From: Roseburia sp.
GTDB lineage: Bacteria > Bacillota > Clostridia > Lachnospirales > Lachnospiraceae
NCBI GenBank assembly: GCA_030844625.1
Contig: JAUUNJ010000138.1
Coordinates: forward strand, 1 to 6,685
DNA: 6,685 bases
Direction of reading: 5' to 3'
Of this stretch, positions 1-6,677 are shown piece after piece; position 1 is the stretch's first letter; every line of letters begins with the position of its first letter. Both the position numbers and the translations under genes were made by a program. Below the pieces are notes generated by a model. That model did not search any database. It was given only the letters and a program-made list of their open reading frames with translations, and had not been told where the DNA came from.

Positions 1-990
1 GAATTAATAGAAGAGACCATAGAAAAGGTAATGGATGGACCGGATAAATCCAATCAGATCATCGGAGTTTCCCTCGACAGGGAAGTGCCGGATATTACGG
101 AGATTAGAGGGATACCGATTGTTGCAATTGGAAGAGATGTATATGAATTTGCCTGTAGAAATGTTGTTGATCAGGTGCTTCTTTGTCTGAATTTTTCAGA
201 AATGGAAAAAACGGAGCAGATGACAAATAAATTTTTGTCAATGGGAATTACGGTACATATTAAAATGGATATGCTGATCGAGGAAGCACAAAATATTTCT
301 TTTGGACATATAAATTCAGTAAATGTAATGACAACCAGCACAAAAACTGTATCAATAGTAGAAATTGGAGTTAAGAGAGCCATAGATATATGTACAGGTG
401 TTATGGGCTGTCTGATTACAGGCGTATTATATATTTTTATTGCTCCGGCAATCAAAATTGCTGATCCGAAAGGACCGGTGCTCTTTGGGCAGGAGAGAGT
501 AGGAAGAAACGGAAGAATGTTCAAGATATACAAATTCCGTTCAATGTATAATGATGCTGAAGAGCGGAAAAAGGAATTAATGGATTGCAATAAAATGAAT
601 GGGTTTATGTTTAAGCTTGATGCAGATCCGCGAATTATAGGCAGTGGTCCTGATGGAACAAAAAAAGGTCTTGGACATTTTCTCAGGTCAACATCCCTTG
701 ACGAATTTCCAAATTTCTGGAGCATCTTAAAAGGTGATATGAGTTTTGTGGGAACCAGACCACCTACGATTGATGAATATGAAAAGTATGAACTACATCA
801 TAAAAGCCGTCTTGCGGCGAAACCGGGATTAACGGGATTGTGGCAGGTAAGTGGCAGAAGTGACATGACCGATTTTGAAGAGATTGTGAAACTGGATAAT
901 GAATATATAAAAAATTGGAGCATTGGACTGGATATTAAGATTATATTAAAGACTGTGTGGGTAGTTCTGGCAAGGAAAGGGTCAGTATAA
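1..990 (+). CDS. Polyprenyl-phosphate sugar-1-phosphate transferase (priming enzyme), 5'-truncated by the window edge
   Basis: This enzyme should start repeat-unit synthesis by moving a sugar-1-phosphate from a UDP-sugar to undecaprenyl phosphate at the inner face of the membrane. The frame is open from base 1, so the ATG at 31 is internal and the true start lies upstream. Family members are usually about 450-470 residues; 329 are visible. Numbering from base 1, residues 1-120 look like the end of the Rossmann-like CoA-binding_3 domain common in this family. The bacterial sugar transferase domain starts at KRAID (125-129). It continues with a proline-containing hydrophobic segment (about 133-154), the GQERVG...YKFRSM motif (163-182), DPR (209-211), the catalytic Asp-Glu pair in SLDEFP (D234, E235; role known from PglC), GTRPP (251-255) and KPGLTGLWQVSGRSD (274-288). 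The C-terminus is complete. The N-terminal membrane helices would lie before the window. The sugar transferred (galactose, glucose, GalNAc or other) cannot be read from the sequence. Confidence 0.93.
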   Translation, partial: ELIEETIEKVMDGPDKSNQIIGVSLDREVPDITEIRGIPIVAIGRDVYEFACRNVVDQVLLCLNFSEMEKTEQMTNKFLSMGITVHIKMDMLIEEAQNISFGHINSVNVMTTSTKTVSIVEIGVKRAIDICTGVMGCLITGVLYIFIAPAIKIADPKGPVLFGQERVGRNGRMFKIYKFRSMYNDAEERKKELMDCNKMNGFMFKLDADPRIIGSGPDGTKKGLGHFLRSTSLDEFPNFWSILKGDMSFVGTRPPTIDEYEKYELHHKSRLAAKPGLTGLWQVSGRSDMTDFEEIVKLDNEYIKNWSIGLDIKIILKTVWVVLARKGSV

Positions 991-1021
991 AATAAGAAGG
1001 ATGGCATAAGAAAGATAGAAT

Positions 1022-1026
1022 AGGAG
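1022..1026 (+). promoter_or_regulatory. Ribosome binding site supporting a GTG start
   Basis: AGGAG lies 11 nt upstream of the GTG at 1038. It supports that start over the in-frame ATG at 1068, which would remove ten residues preceding the first beta strand (LKIAMLGH). The spacing is slightly long. The GTG at 1028 is out of frame and is not a competitor. Confidence 0.6.
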
Positions 1027-1037
1027 CGTGCAGGATT

Positions 1038-2183
1038 GTGAAAGATAGGGAAAAATTAAAAATTGCGATGCTTGGTCATAAACACGTTCCGTCCCGTGAG
1101 GGGGGAGTAGAGATTGTTGTTGAAGAACTTAGCACAAGGATGGTTCAAATGAATTATGATGTGACATGCTTTAACCGCAGTGGGCATCATGTAAGCGGCA
1201 AAGAGTTTGATTCTAAAAAACAAAAGGAATATAAAGGAATAAAAATAAAGCAGGTTTTTACAATCAACAGAAAAGGTTTTGCAGCAATGACCGCATCGGT
1301 TTTTGCAGCTATTCGGGCAGCATTGGGAAAGTATAATGTTGCCCATTTTCACGCTGAGGGTCCATGTGTAATGCTCTGGCTTCCCAAATTGCTGGGAAAG
1401 CGGTGCATTGTCACAATACATGGTCTTGACCATCAAAGGGCAAAATGGGGCAAAATGGCAAGTGCCTATATTATGATTGGTGAAAAGATGGCTGTCAGAT
1501 ATGCAGATGAAATTATAGTTTTAAGCAAAAATGTTCAGGAGTATTTTAAGAATACTTATGGAAGAAAAACAAATTTTATACCTAATGGTGTGAATCGTGC
1601 TGTGCGAAAAGAACCGGATTTGATTAAGAGCAGGTTGGGACTGGAAAAAGATGGATATATTTTATATCTGGGAAGAATAGTTCCTGAAAAAGGTTTAACA
1701 TATTTAATTCATGCATTTGGACAGGTGAAAACAGATAAAAAGCTGGTGATCGCAGGTGGCGCCTCCGATTCGGATGCTTTTATGAGAGAACTTAAAAATA
1801 TGGCAAAAGAAGATGACCGCATTATATTTACGGGATTTGTCCAGGGTAAGATGCTGGATGAACTCTATAGTAATGCCTATGTCTATACTTTGCCTTCCGA
1901 TCTTGAAGGAATGCCCCTCAGTCTGTTAGAAGCCATGTCTTATGGAAATTGTTGTTTGGTATCCGACATTCCGGAATGTGCAGATGTGGTAGAGGACAAG
2001 GCAGAAGTGTTCAGACAGGGAAATATAAAAGAGCTGGCAGCAAAATTGCAGATGCTATGTGATGATAAGAGAAAAGTTGAAGAATACAAAGAACAGGCTG
2101 CTGAATTTATTTGTGCAAAGCATAATTGGGACCGGGTGGTAGAGAGAACAGTGGAATTGTACAGAGGTACGAATAATGGATAA
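1038..2183 (+). CDS. GT4-family glycosyltransferase (GT-B fold), HGLDHQRAKWG subgroup
   Basis: This is a predicted cytosolic or membrane-associated retaining glycosyltransferase that adds one sugar from a nucleotide donor to the lipid-linked repeat unit. The 381-residue product has the usual GT4 length. The N-terminal acceptor domain opens with a beta strand (LKIAMLGHKHVP, 7-18) and a glycine loop with GGVE (22-25). HFHAEGP (103-109) and HGLDHQRAKWGK (128-139) follow; the latter is a hallmark of a GT4 subgroup often encoded near priming transferases. The C-terminal donor-binding domain shows IPNGV (181-185), LGRIVPEKG (211-219), FTGFV (264-268) and the E-x7-E motif (E290 to E298). The start is GTG with AGGAG 11 nt upstream; an ATG ten codons later is the alternative. 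The gene follows the priming transferase by 47 nt, and its last bases overlap the next gene, so it is probably co-transcribed. Position suggests it could add the second sugar, but neither donor nor linkage can be inferred. Confidence 0.93.
   Translation: MKDREKLKIAMLGHKHVPSREGGVEIVVEELSTRMVQMNYDVTCFNRSGHHVSGKEFDSKKQKEYKGIKIKQVFTINRKGFAAMTASVFAAIRAALGKYNVAHFHAEGPCVMLWLPKLLGKRCIVTIHGLDHQRAKWGKMASAYIMIGEKMAVRYADEIIVLSKNVQEYFKNTYGRKTNFIPNGVNRAVRKEPDLIKSRLGLEKDGYILYLGRIVPEKGLTYLIHAFGQVKTDKKLVIAGGASDSDAFMRELKNMAKEDDRIIFTGFVQGKMLDELYSNAYVYTLPSDLEGMPLSLLEAMSYGNCCLVSDIPECADVVEDKAEVFRQGNIKELAAKLQMLCDDKRKVEEYKEQAAEFICAKHNWDRVVERTVELYRGTNNG
2164..2168 (+). promoter_or_regulatory. Ribosome binding site inside the upstream gene
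   Basis: GAGGT sits 7 nt before the ATG at 2176, within the last codons of the preceding glycosyltransferase. With the 8-nt gene overlap, it supports translational coupling of the acyltransferase to that gene and fixes the ATG at 2176 as the start. Confidence 0.6.
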
Positions 2184-3195
2184 AGTAAACTCAAGAGAAA
2201 TATGGGTGGATGATGTTAAGGTAATTGCCTGTATATTGGTGGCAGTGGGGCATTTTCTTATGAGCATGATAGGAGAACCAGATGTTTTCCACGACAATGA
2301 TTTATGTGAATGGTTTGTTCAAGCTATCTATTATTTTCATGTTCCACTTTTTTTTATTTGCAGTGGGTATTTATATCAAAAATTAAATGTGATAGATAGT
2401 TGGAATTCGTGGACAAAAAACATTTTGAAGAAACTGTTGGTATTAGGGGTTCCGTATCTGACATTCTCATTTATTACATGGGGGTTGAAAGTACTTTTTT
2501 CAGGCACTGTCAATAATCAGTTGAACGGTTTGACAGAAACATTATTTATGAGACCAACGGCACCATATTGGTATTTATATTCGCTGTTCTTTATTTTTTT
2601 GATTACCCCTACATTTAAAGATAAAAATATGCAGATGGCTGGAATTATAATATCAGTAATGTTTAAAGCAGTTAGCCTGACAGGAGTGAATATTTCCATA
2701 TATGCCATTTCCACAGTTTTGTCCAATGAAATATGGTTTGTTATTGGGATGTGTTTACATATAATAAATTTTTCAGAGAGGATTAAGGATAAAATATGGC
2801 AGAAAACCGGAATAACATGTGCTGTATTATTTATTATTAGCAGCATTATAGTTTATATTTTTAATCTTTCTTTTTGGGGAAAATCTTTTCTTCTTGGTTT
2901 TACTGCCTGTATGGCGGTGTTGCTGCTGACTGCCGGTATTACTAATTCCGAACAGCAAAATAAAGTATTTGGTTTTCTTTCAAAATACACGATGCCGATT
3001 TTTTTAATGCATACTATTTTTGCGGCAACAATAAGAATCGCGCTGTTAAAGATAGGTGTTTATAATGTATTTATACATTTTGCTGCCGGAATAGGAATTA
3101 GCTTTATGGGACCGATTATGGCTGCAGAGATTATGAAAAAGATAAAAGGGTTAGAGTTTTTTCTGTATCCCGGAAAGTTTATAAAAATCAGATAA
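2176..3195 (+). CDS. Acyltransferase-3 family membrane O-acyltransferase (fucose 4-O-acetylase-like)
   Basis: This is an integral membrane protein expected to transfer an acetyl or other short acyl group to a sugar hydroxyl of the growing polysaccharide. The N-terminus has the family signature: R7, then WVDDVK (10-15), a hydrophobic run and H26, the histidine thought to be essential in acyltransferase-3 proteins. YFHVPLFFICSGYLY (53-67), APYWYLYSLFFIFLITP (129-145) and YTMPIFLMHTIF (271-282) also match typical family blocks. I count about ten hydrophobic segments, at roughly 12-32, 45-67, 85-108, 130-147, 152-168, 175-197, 212-232, 236-254, 266-290 and 297-318. The 339-residue length is normal for the stand-alone form without an SGNH domain. 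The N-terminal wording resembles the NolL/COG3594 group, but the acyl group and target sugar are unknown. Runs of seven or eight T (2348-2355, 2594-2600, 2999-3005) occur in the hydrophobic segments. The gene overlaps the preceding one by 8 nt. Confidence 0.92.
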   Translation: MDKVNSREIWVDDVKVIACILVAVGHFLMSMIGEPDVFHDNDLCEWFVQAIYYFHVPLFFICSGYLYQKLNVIDSWNSWTKNILKKLLVLGVPYLTFSFITWGLKVLFSGTVNNQLNGLTETLFMRPTAPYWYLYSLFFIFLITPTFKDKNMQMAGIIISVMFKAVSLTGVNISIYAISTVLSNEIWFVIGMCLHIINFSERIKDKIWQKTGITCAVLFIISSIIVYIFNLSFWGKSFLLGFTACMAVLLLTAGITNSEQQNKVFGFLSKYTMPIFLMHTIFAATIRIALLKIGVYNVFIHFAAGIGISFMGPIMAAEIMKKIKGLEFFLYPGKFIKIR

Positions 3196-3198
3196 ATT

Positions 3199-3202
3199 GG
3201 AG
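3199..3202 (+). promoter_or_regulatory. Ribosome binding site of the second glycosyltransferase
   Basis: GGAG lies in the 16-nt gap, 9 nt before the ATG at 3212. It supports this start, and the gap leaves no room for a separate promoter. Confidence 0.6.
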
Positions 3203-3211
3203 ACATAATCA

Positions 3212-4420
3212 ATGAAGGTATTAATGGTAAATAAGTTTTTGTATCCCAATGGCGGGTCAGAAACATACATATTTAAACTAGGGAATTACTTAAAAGAAAA
3301 AGGACATGAAGTTCAGTATTTTGGCATGGAGCATGAAGGACGCTGTGTTGGAAATACAGTGAATGCATATACATCGGATATGGATTTTCATGGAGGCAAT
3401 AAATTTTCAAAGATTACATATCCAATAAAGACAATTTACTCAAAAGAATCCAGAAAAAAGATACGTCTTGTACTGGAGGACTTTCAGCCGGATGTGGTAC
3501 ATCTGAATAATTTCAATTACCAGCTAACACCATCCATAATTCTTGAAATCAGAAAATGGGAAAAACAGACAGGACATAAAGTAAAAATCATATTTACGGC
3601 TCACGATTATCAGCTGATCTGTCCGAATCACATGATGAATAATCCCCAAACTCATGAAAATTGTGAGAAGTGCGTGGGGGGTAAATTTGTTAACTGCACA
3701 AAGGGAAAATGTATTCATGGTTCCAAGGCTAAGAGTGCAGTTGGAACCATGGAAGGATATTTCTGGAAATGGAGAGGTGTATATCAGCAGATTGACACTG
3801 TTATCTGTCCAACATGTTTTATGAAATCGAAAATGGACACCAATCCGGTTTTTTCAGAGAAGACAGTTGTTCTTTATAATTTTATAGATCAGATACCGTG
3901 GAAAGAATACAAAAAGAAAGACTATGTTTTATATTTTGGCAGGTTTTCACAGGAAAAAGGAATTGCAACATTAATTGATGTATGTAAGGAACTTTCAGAT
4001 ATTCAATTTGTATTTGCAGGGACGGGGCCGTTGGAGAAAGAGATTAATGGTATAGAAAACATTAAGAATGTGGGATTTCAAAGAGGAGAATCTTTGGAAA
4101 AGCTGATTCGGGAGGCAAGATTTAGTGTTTATCCCTCTGAGTGGTATGAGAATTGCCCCTTTTCCGTTATGGAAAGCCAGATGTATGGTACACCTGTACT
4201 CGGTGCTGATATAGGAGGGATTCCGGAACTGATACAAGCCGGAAAAACAGGTGAATTGTTTGAGAGTGGAAATAAAGAATCATTAAAAGAAAAGATTGAA
4301 TTACTCTGGAAAGACAGGGAGCTTACGAATCAATATAGTAAAAACTGTAAAGAGACAGGGTTTGATAATATAAATGATTATTATTGTAATATGACAGAAC
4401 ATATTTACAGATTAATGTAG
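3212..4420 (+). CDS. GT4-family glycosyltransferase with a cysteine-rich insert
   Basis: This is a predicted retaining glycosyltransferase adding a sugar to the lipid-linked repeat unit. The 402-residue product begins with MKVLMVNKFLYPNGGSE (1-17), giving the first beta strand and the G14-G15 loop. VVHLNNF (95-101) and TAHDYQLICPN (129-139) follow, with H131 at a position usually important in GT4 enzymes. After that comes an insert with C137, C151, C154, C162 and C167. This insert recurs in one GT4 subgroup (family knowledge); its role is unclear to me and may be metal binding. A further CPTC (C199-C202) precedes the linker to the donor domain. The donor domain has YFGRFSQEKG (241-250), FAGTGPL (268-274) and the E-x7-E motif (E313 to E321) followed by GTPVLGADIGGIPEL. 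Start choice is supported by GGAG 9 nt upstream. The C-terminus looks complete. Donor sugar and linkage cannot be assigned. Confidence 0.92.
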   Translation: MKVLMVNKFLYPNGGSETYIFKLGNYLKEKGHEVQYFGMEHEGRCVGNTVNAYTSDMDFHGGNKFSKITYPIKTIYSKESRKKIRLVLEDFQPDVVHLNNFNYQLTPSIILEIRKWEKQTGHKVKIIFTAHDYQLICPNHMMNNPQTHENCEKCVGGKFVNCTKGKCIHGSKAKSAVGTMEGYFWKWRGVYQQIDTVICPTCFMKSKMDTNPVFSEKTVVLYNFIDQIPWKEYKKKDYVLYFGRFSQEKGIATLIDVCKELSDIQFVFAGTGPLEKEINGIENIKNVGFQRGESLEKLIREARFSVYPSEWYENCPFSVMESQMYGTPVLGADIGGIPELIQAGKTGELFESGNKESLKEKIELLWKDRELTNQYSKNCKETGFDNINDYYCNMTEHIYRLM

Positions 4421-4441
4421 ACAAGATGAAAAGATATAATC

Positions 4442-4447
4442 AAGGAG
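4442..4447 (+). promoter_or_regulatory. Strong ribosome binding site of the radical SAM gene
   Basis: AAGGAG is the best Shine-Dalgarno match I found among the starts in this window, 10 nt before the ATG at 4458. A nearer ATG at 4449 is followed at once by TAG, so it cannot be the start. This suggests the radical SAM gene is translated independently of the gene before it. Confidence 0.65.
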
Positions 4448-4457
4448 CATGTAGAAC

Positions 4458-5627
4458 ATGAAAAAATTAAATGGAACAGTGATTGTAACATATCGCTGCA
4501 ATGCAAGATGTAATATGTGTAACAGATATAAAGCACCTTCCAAACCGGAAGAAGAAATTTCCCTTGAGACAATTAAAAAACTTCCACCTATGTATTTTAC
4601 GAATATAACCGGCGGAGAGCCGTTTATAAGAACGGATTTAAAAGAGATTGTCCGGGAATTATATAAGAAAAGTGACCGTATTGTAATTTCGACCAACGGA
4701 TTTTTTACAGACAGAATTGTGGATTTGTGCAAAGAATTTCCTGATATTGGAATCCGAATCTCTATTGAAGGGCTTGAGGAGACTAACAATAAAATCCGCG
4801 GCCTTGAAGACGGATTTCATAAAGGTTATACAACACTTAAGAAATTAGTTGAAATGGGGATGAAAGATGTTGGTTTTGGCATGACGGTACAGGATGCCAA
4901 TGCCAAGGATTTAGTAGCTTTATATAGGTTGTCGGATGAAATGAACATGGAGTTTGCAACAGCATCATTACATAACTCATTTTATTTTGTGGAAGCAAAA
5001 AATATTATTCAGGACAGACCTATGGTTGCCCGGGAGTTTGAAAATCTTGTCAATGAACTTCTCAAATCCAAGAGCCCGAAGAAATGGTTCCGCGCTTACT
5101 TTAACCATGGTCTGATTAACTATATATATGGACAGAAACGTCTGCTTCCCTGTGATATGGCGTTTGATACATTTTTTATTGATCCATATGGAGATGTCAT
5201 GCCTTGTAACGGAACAAAGGACAAGGAAGTCATGGGGAACCTGAAGGAAGTAGAAAGATGGGAAGAATTATGGGATGGTTCTCAGGCGGAAAAAGTCCGC
5301 AGCAAAGTTCGTCACTGTGACAGACAATGCTGGATGATTGGCTCTGTGTCCCCGGCAATGCATAAATATATATGGGTTCCTATGTGGTGGGTGCTGAGAC
5401 ATAAACTGAAATTCTGGACAAAGAAAAAATACAGTATGTATGAAAATAAGATTGTAAAAGATTACAGAGACGGGAAAGTTACAAAGGAACAGTTGGACAA
5501 GTGTTCCACCTGTGATTTTCATGCAGAAATAAATGACGGACTCAGTGATGCGTCCAGAGAACAGTTGAAGGACAGAACCGGCGAAGAAATTGTTGATGCA
5601 GATATTGCAGGTCAGATGGAAGAATAA
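4458..5627 (+). CDS. Radical SAM protein with SPASM/Twitch-like auxiliary cluster domain, function unknown
   Basis: This 389-residue protein should bind a [4Fe-4S] cluster and S-adenosylmethionine and generate a 5'-deoxyadenosyl radical. The cluster motif is C14-x3-C18-x2-C21. TGGEP (51-55), STNG (78-81) and SIEG (102-105) are the expected SAM-binding and barrel motifs. After the barrel, C232, DPYGDVMPC (C250), GNL (260-262) and C287-x3-C291 form a four-cysteine set typical of SPASM/Twitch auxiliary iron-sulfur sites. An aromatic, basic stretch follows (YIWVPMWWVLRHKLKFW, 304-320) that could lie on the membrane surface. Then comes a second pair, C349-x2-C352, and an acidic tail. AAGGAG supports the start. 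It is flanked by two glycosyltransferases 37 nt before and 9 nt after, so a role in the glycan pathway is likely by context, for example on a sugar, lipid-linked intermediate or attached protein. SPASM proteins often modify peptides, but no precursor peptide gene is convincing here. The fold call is firm; the substrate is unknown. Confidence 0.92.
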   Translation: MKKLNGTVIVTYRCNARCNMCNRYKAPSKPEEEISLETIKKLPPMYFTNITGGEPFIRTDLKEIVRELYKKSDRIVISTNGFFTDRIVDLCKEFPDIGIRISIEGLEETNNKIRGLEDGFHKGYTTLKKLVEMGMKDVGFGMTVQDANAKDLVALYRLSDEMNMEFATASLHNSFYFVEAKNIIQDRPMVAREFENLVNELLKSKSPKKWFRAYFNHGLINYIYGQKRLLPCDMAFDTFFIDPYGDVMPCNGTKDKEVMGNLKEVERWEELWDGSQAEKVRSKVRHCDRQCWMIGSVSPAMHKYIWVPMWWVLRHKLKFWTKKKYSMYENKIVKDYRDGKVTKEQLDKCSTCDFHAEINDGLSDASREQLKDRTGEEIVDADIAGQMEE

Positions 5628-5636
5628 GGTAAAGAT

Positions 5637-6677
5637 ATGAAAAAGGCTTTAGTGGTATCCGCCACGGCGGGATTTATAAAAGGATTTCTCATAAATGATA
5701 TGAAGTTGTTACAGAATATGGGCTATGAGGTCCATTGTGCAGCAAATGCAGATTCTGTAACAACTTTTGCGGCGGACCAATTTTTCCCGGAGATAGGCAT
5801 TTTGTTTCATCAAATTGATTTTTCATCTACATCGCCAATCAGTAAAAAAAGCATAGATGCATACAAACAGATTAGAAAACTTGTCAAAGAGTTTCAATTT
5901 GATGTGATCCATTGTCATACACCAATTGCCGGTGCAATTGTAAGAATTGCGGCAGCCAAGTATAGAAGAAAAGGCTGTAAAATTATATATACAACCCATG
6001 GTTTAACCTTTCCAAAAGGCTCAAGTCTGAAAAGCCGTATGATATATGGAAGCGTTGAATGGATTTGTTCATGGATCAGTGATGGCATCATTACCATTAA
6101 TAAAGAAGACTTTGGGCAAATGAAAAAGATGAAATGCAAAAATGTTTTTTATATTAATGGAGTAGGTGTTGATACACAAAAGTTTCATAATGTGGCAATT
6201 GACAGAGAAGAATACCGCGAAAAAATAGGGGTAAAAAAAGAAGATATTATGATCCTTTCTGTAGGAGAATTATCTCCAAGAAAAAATCATCAGATTGTCA
6301 TAAAATCTCTGGCAGAATTAAAGGATGGGCGATACGTTTTTGTAATTTGTGGAAAAGTAATGGTGGGAGCCGGTACCTATGAGTACCTGAAAAAATTAAG
6401 TGAAGAATTTAATGTGAGAGTTATCTTTTTGGGATTCAGAAGTGACATTCCGGAAATATGCCATTGTGCAGATATTGCGGTTCTGCCGTCCTTACGGGAA
6501 GGTCTTGGATTGGCGGGAATTGAAGCGTTAGCATCCGGAGTTCCGGTAATTGGTACTGACATTCAGGGGATTAAAGATTATGTTGTGGATGGAAAAACAG
6601 GCTATCTGTGTCCTGCGATGGATGAAAAAGTAATTGCAGATAAAATCACATTATTAAGTGATGCAAAGATTAGATAA
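5637..6677 (+). CDS. GT4-family glycosyltransferase, probably truncated at the C-terminus
   Basis: This is a predicted GT-B glycosyltransferase of the EpsD/CapM-like GT4 type, adding a sugar to the repeat unit. The acceptor domain has VIHCHTPIAGA (90-100) and TTHGLTFPKG (119-128). The donor domain has INGVGVDTQKF (173-183), SVGELSPRKNH (208-218), FLGFRSDIP (264-272) and the E-x7-E motif (E288 to E296), followed by GVPVIGTDIQGI and DGKTGYL. All catalytic blocks are present, but the frame stops at residue 346 in LLSDAKIR. Relatives usually run to about 370-385 residues with a closing helix that packs back on the N-terminal domain. The TAA at 6675 could therefore be a nonsense mutation (CAA to TAA would give Q) or a frameshift: the +1 frame is open from 6661 to the window end. 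A naturally short form or a sequencing error cannot be excluded. AAGG at 5626-5629, 7 nt before the ATG, overlaps the stop of the previous gene. Confidence 0.88.
   Translation: MKKALVVSATAGFIKGFLINDMKLLQNMGYEVHCAANADSVTTFAADQFFPEIGILFHQIDFSSTSPISKKSIDAYKQIRKLVKEFQFDVIHCHTPIAGAIVRIAAAKYRRKGCKIIYTTHGLTFPKGSSLKSRMIYGSVEWICSWISDGIITINKEDFGQMKKMKCKNVFYINGVGVDTQKFHNVAIDREEYREKIGVKKEDIMILSVGELSPRKNHQIVIKSLAELKDGRYVFVICGKVMVGAGTYEYLKKLSEEFNVRVIFLGFRSDIPEICHCADIAVLPSLREGLGLAGIEALASGVPVIGTDIQGIKDYVVDGKTGYLCPAMDEKVIADKITLLSDAKIR

Noticed and set aside
31..33. ATG at 31 as the start of the sugar transferase.
   Set aside because: The same frame is open to base 1, the family has a longer N-terminus with membrane helices, and no ribosome binding site precedes it. 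The gene is cut by the window edge.
171..725. A long open frame on the minus strand opposite the sugar transferase, and similar minus-strand frames opposite the other genes.
   Set aside because: They lie wholly opposite well-supported genes, show no recognisable domains and lack ribosome binding sites; they are shadow frames.
991..1037. The 47-nt gap between the first two genes as a possible promoter or terminator.
   Set aside because: I see no GC-rich hairpin followed by a T run and no clear -35/-10 pair. It holds a ribosome binding site and little else.
4421..4457. The 37-nt gap before the radical SAM gene as a separate promoter (TATAAT at 4435-4440).
   Set aside because: TATAAT matches a -10 box, but it sits only about 18 nt before the start and overlaps the leader with the ribosome binding site. 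Its -35 region would lie in coding sequence with no good TTGACA. In AT-rich DNA this is probably chance.
4426..4461. An 11-codon ORF (MKRYNQGACRT) just before the radical SAM gene, overlapping its start as ATGA; considered as a mini precursor peptide or leader peptide.
   Set aside because: It has no ribosome binding site of its own, is very short, and its sequence includes the AAGGAG that serves the radical SAM gene. It is better explained by chance.
6227..6242. An A7 run followed by G in the last glycosyltransferase as a programmed frameshift site.
   Set aside because: The codon phase (GTA AAA AAA GAA) does not fit the A AAA AAG slippery pattern, and the frame downstream continues with normal GT4 motifs.
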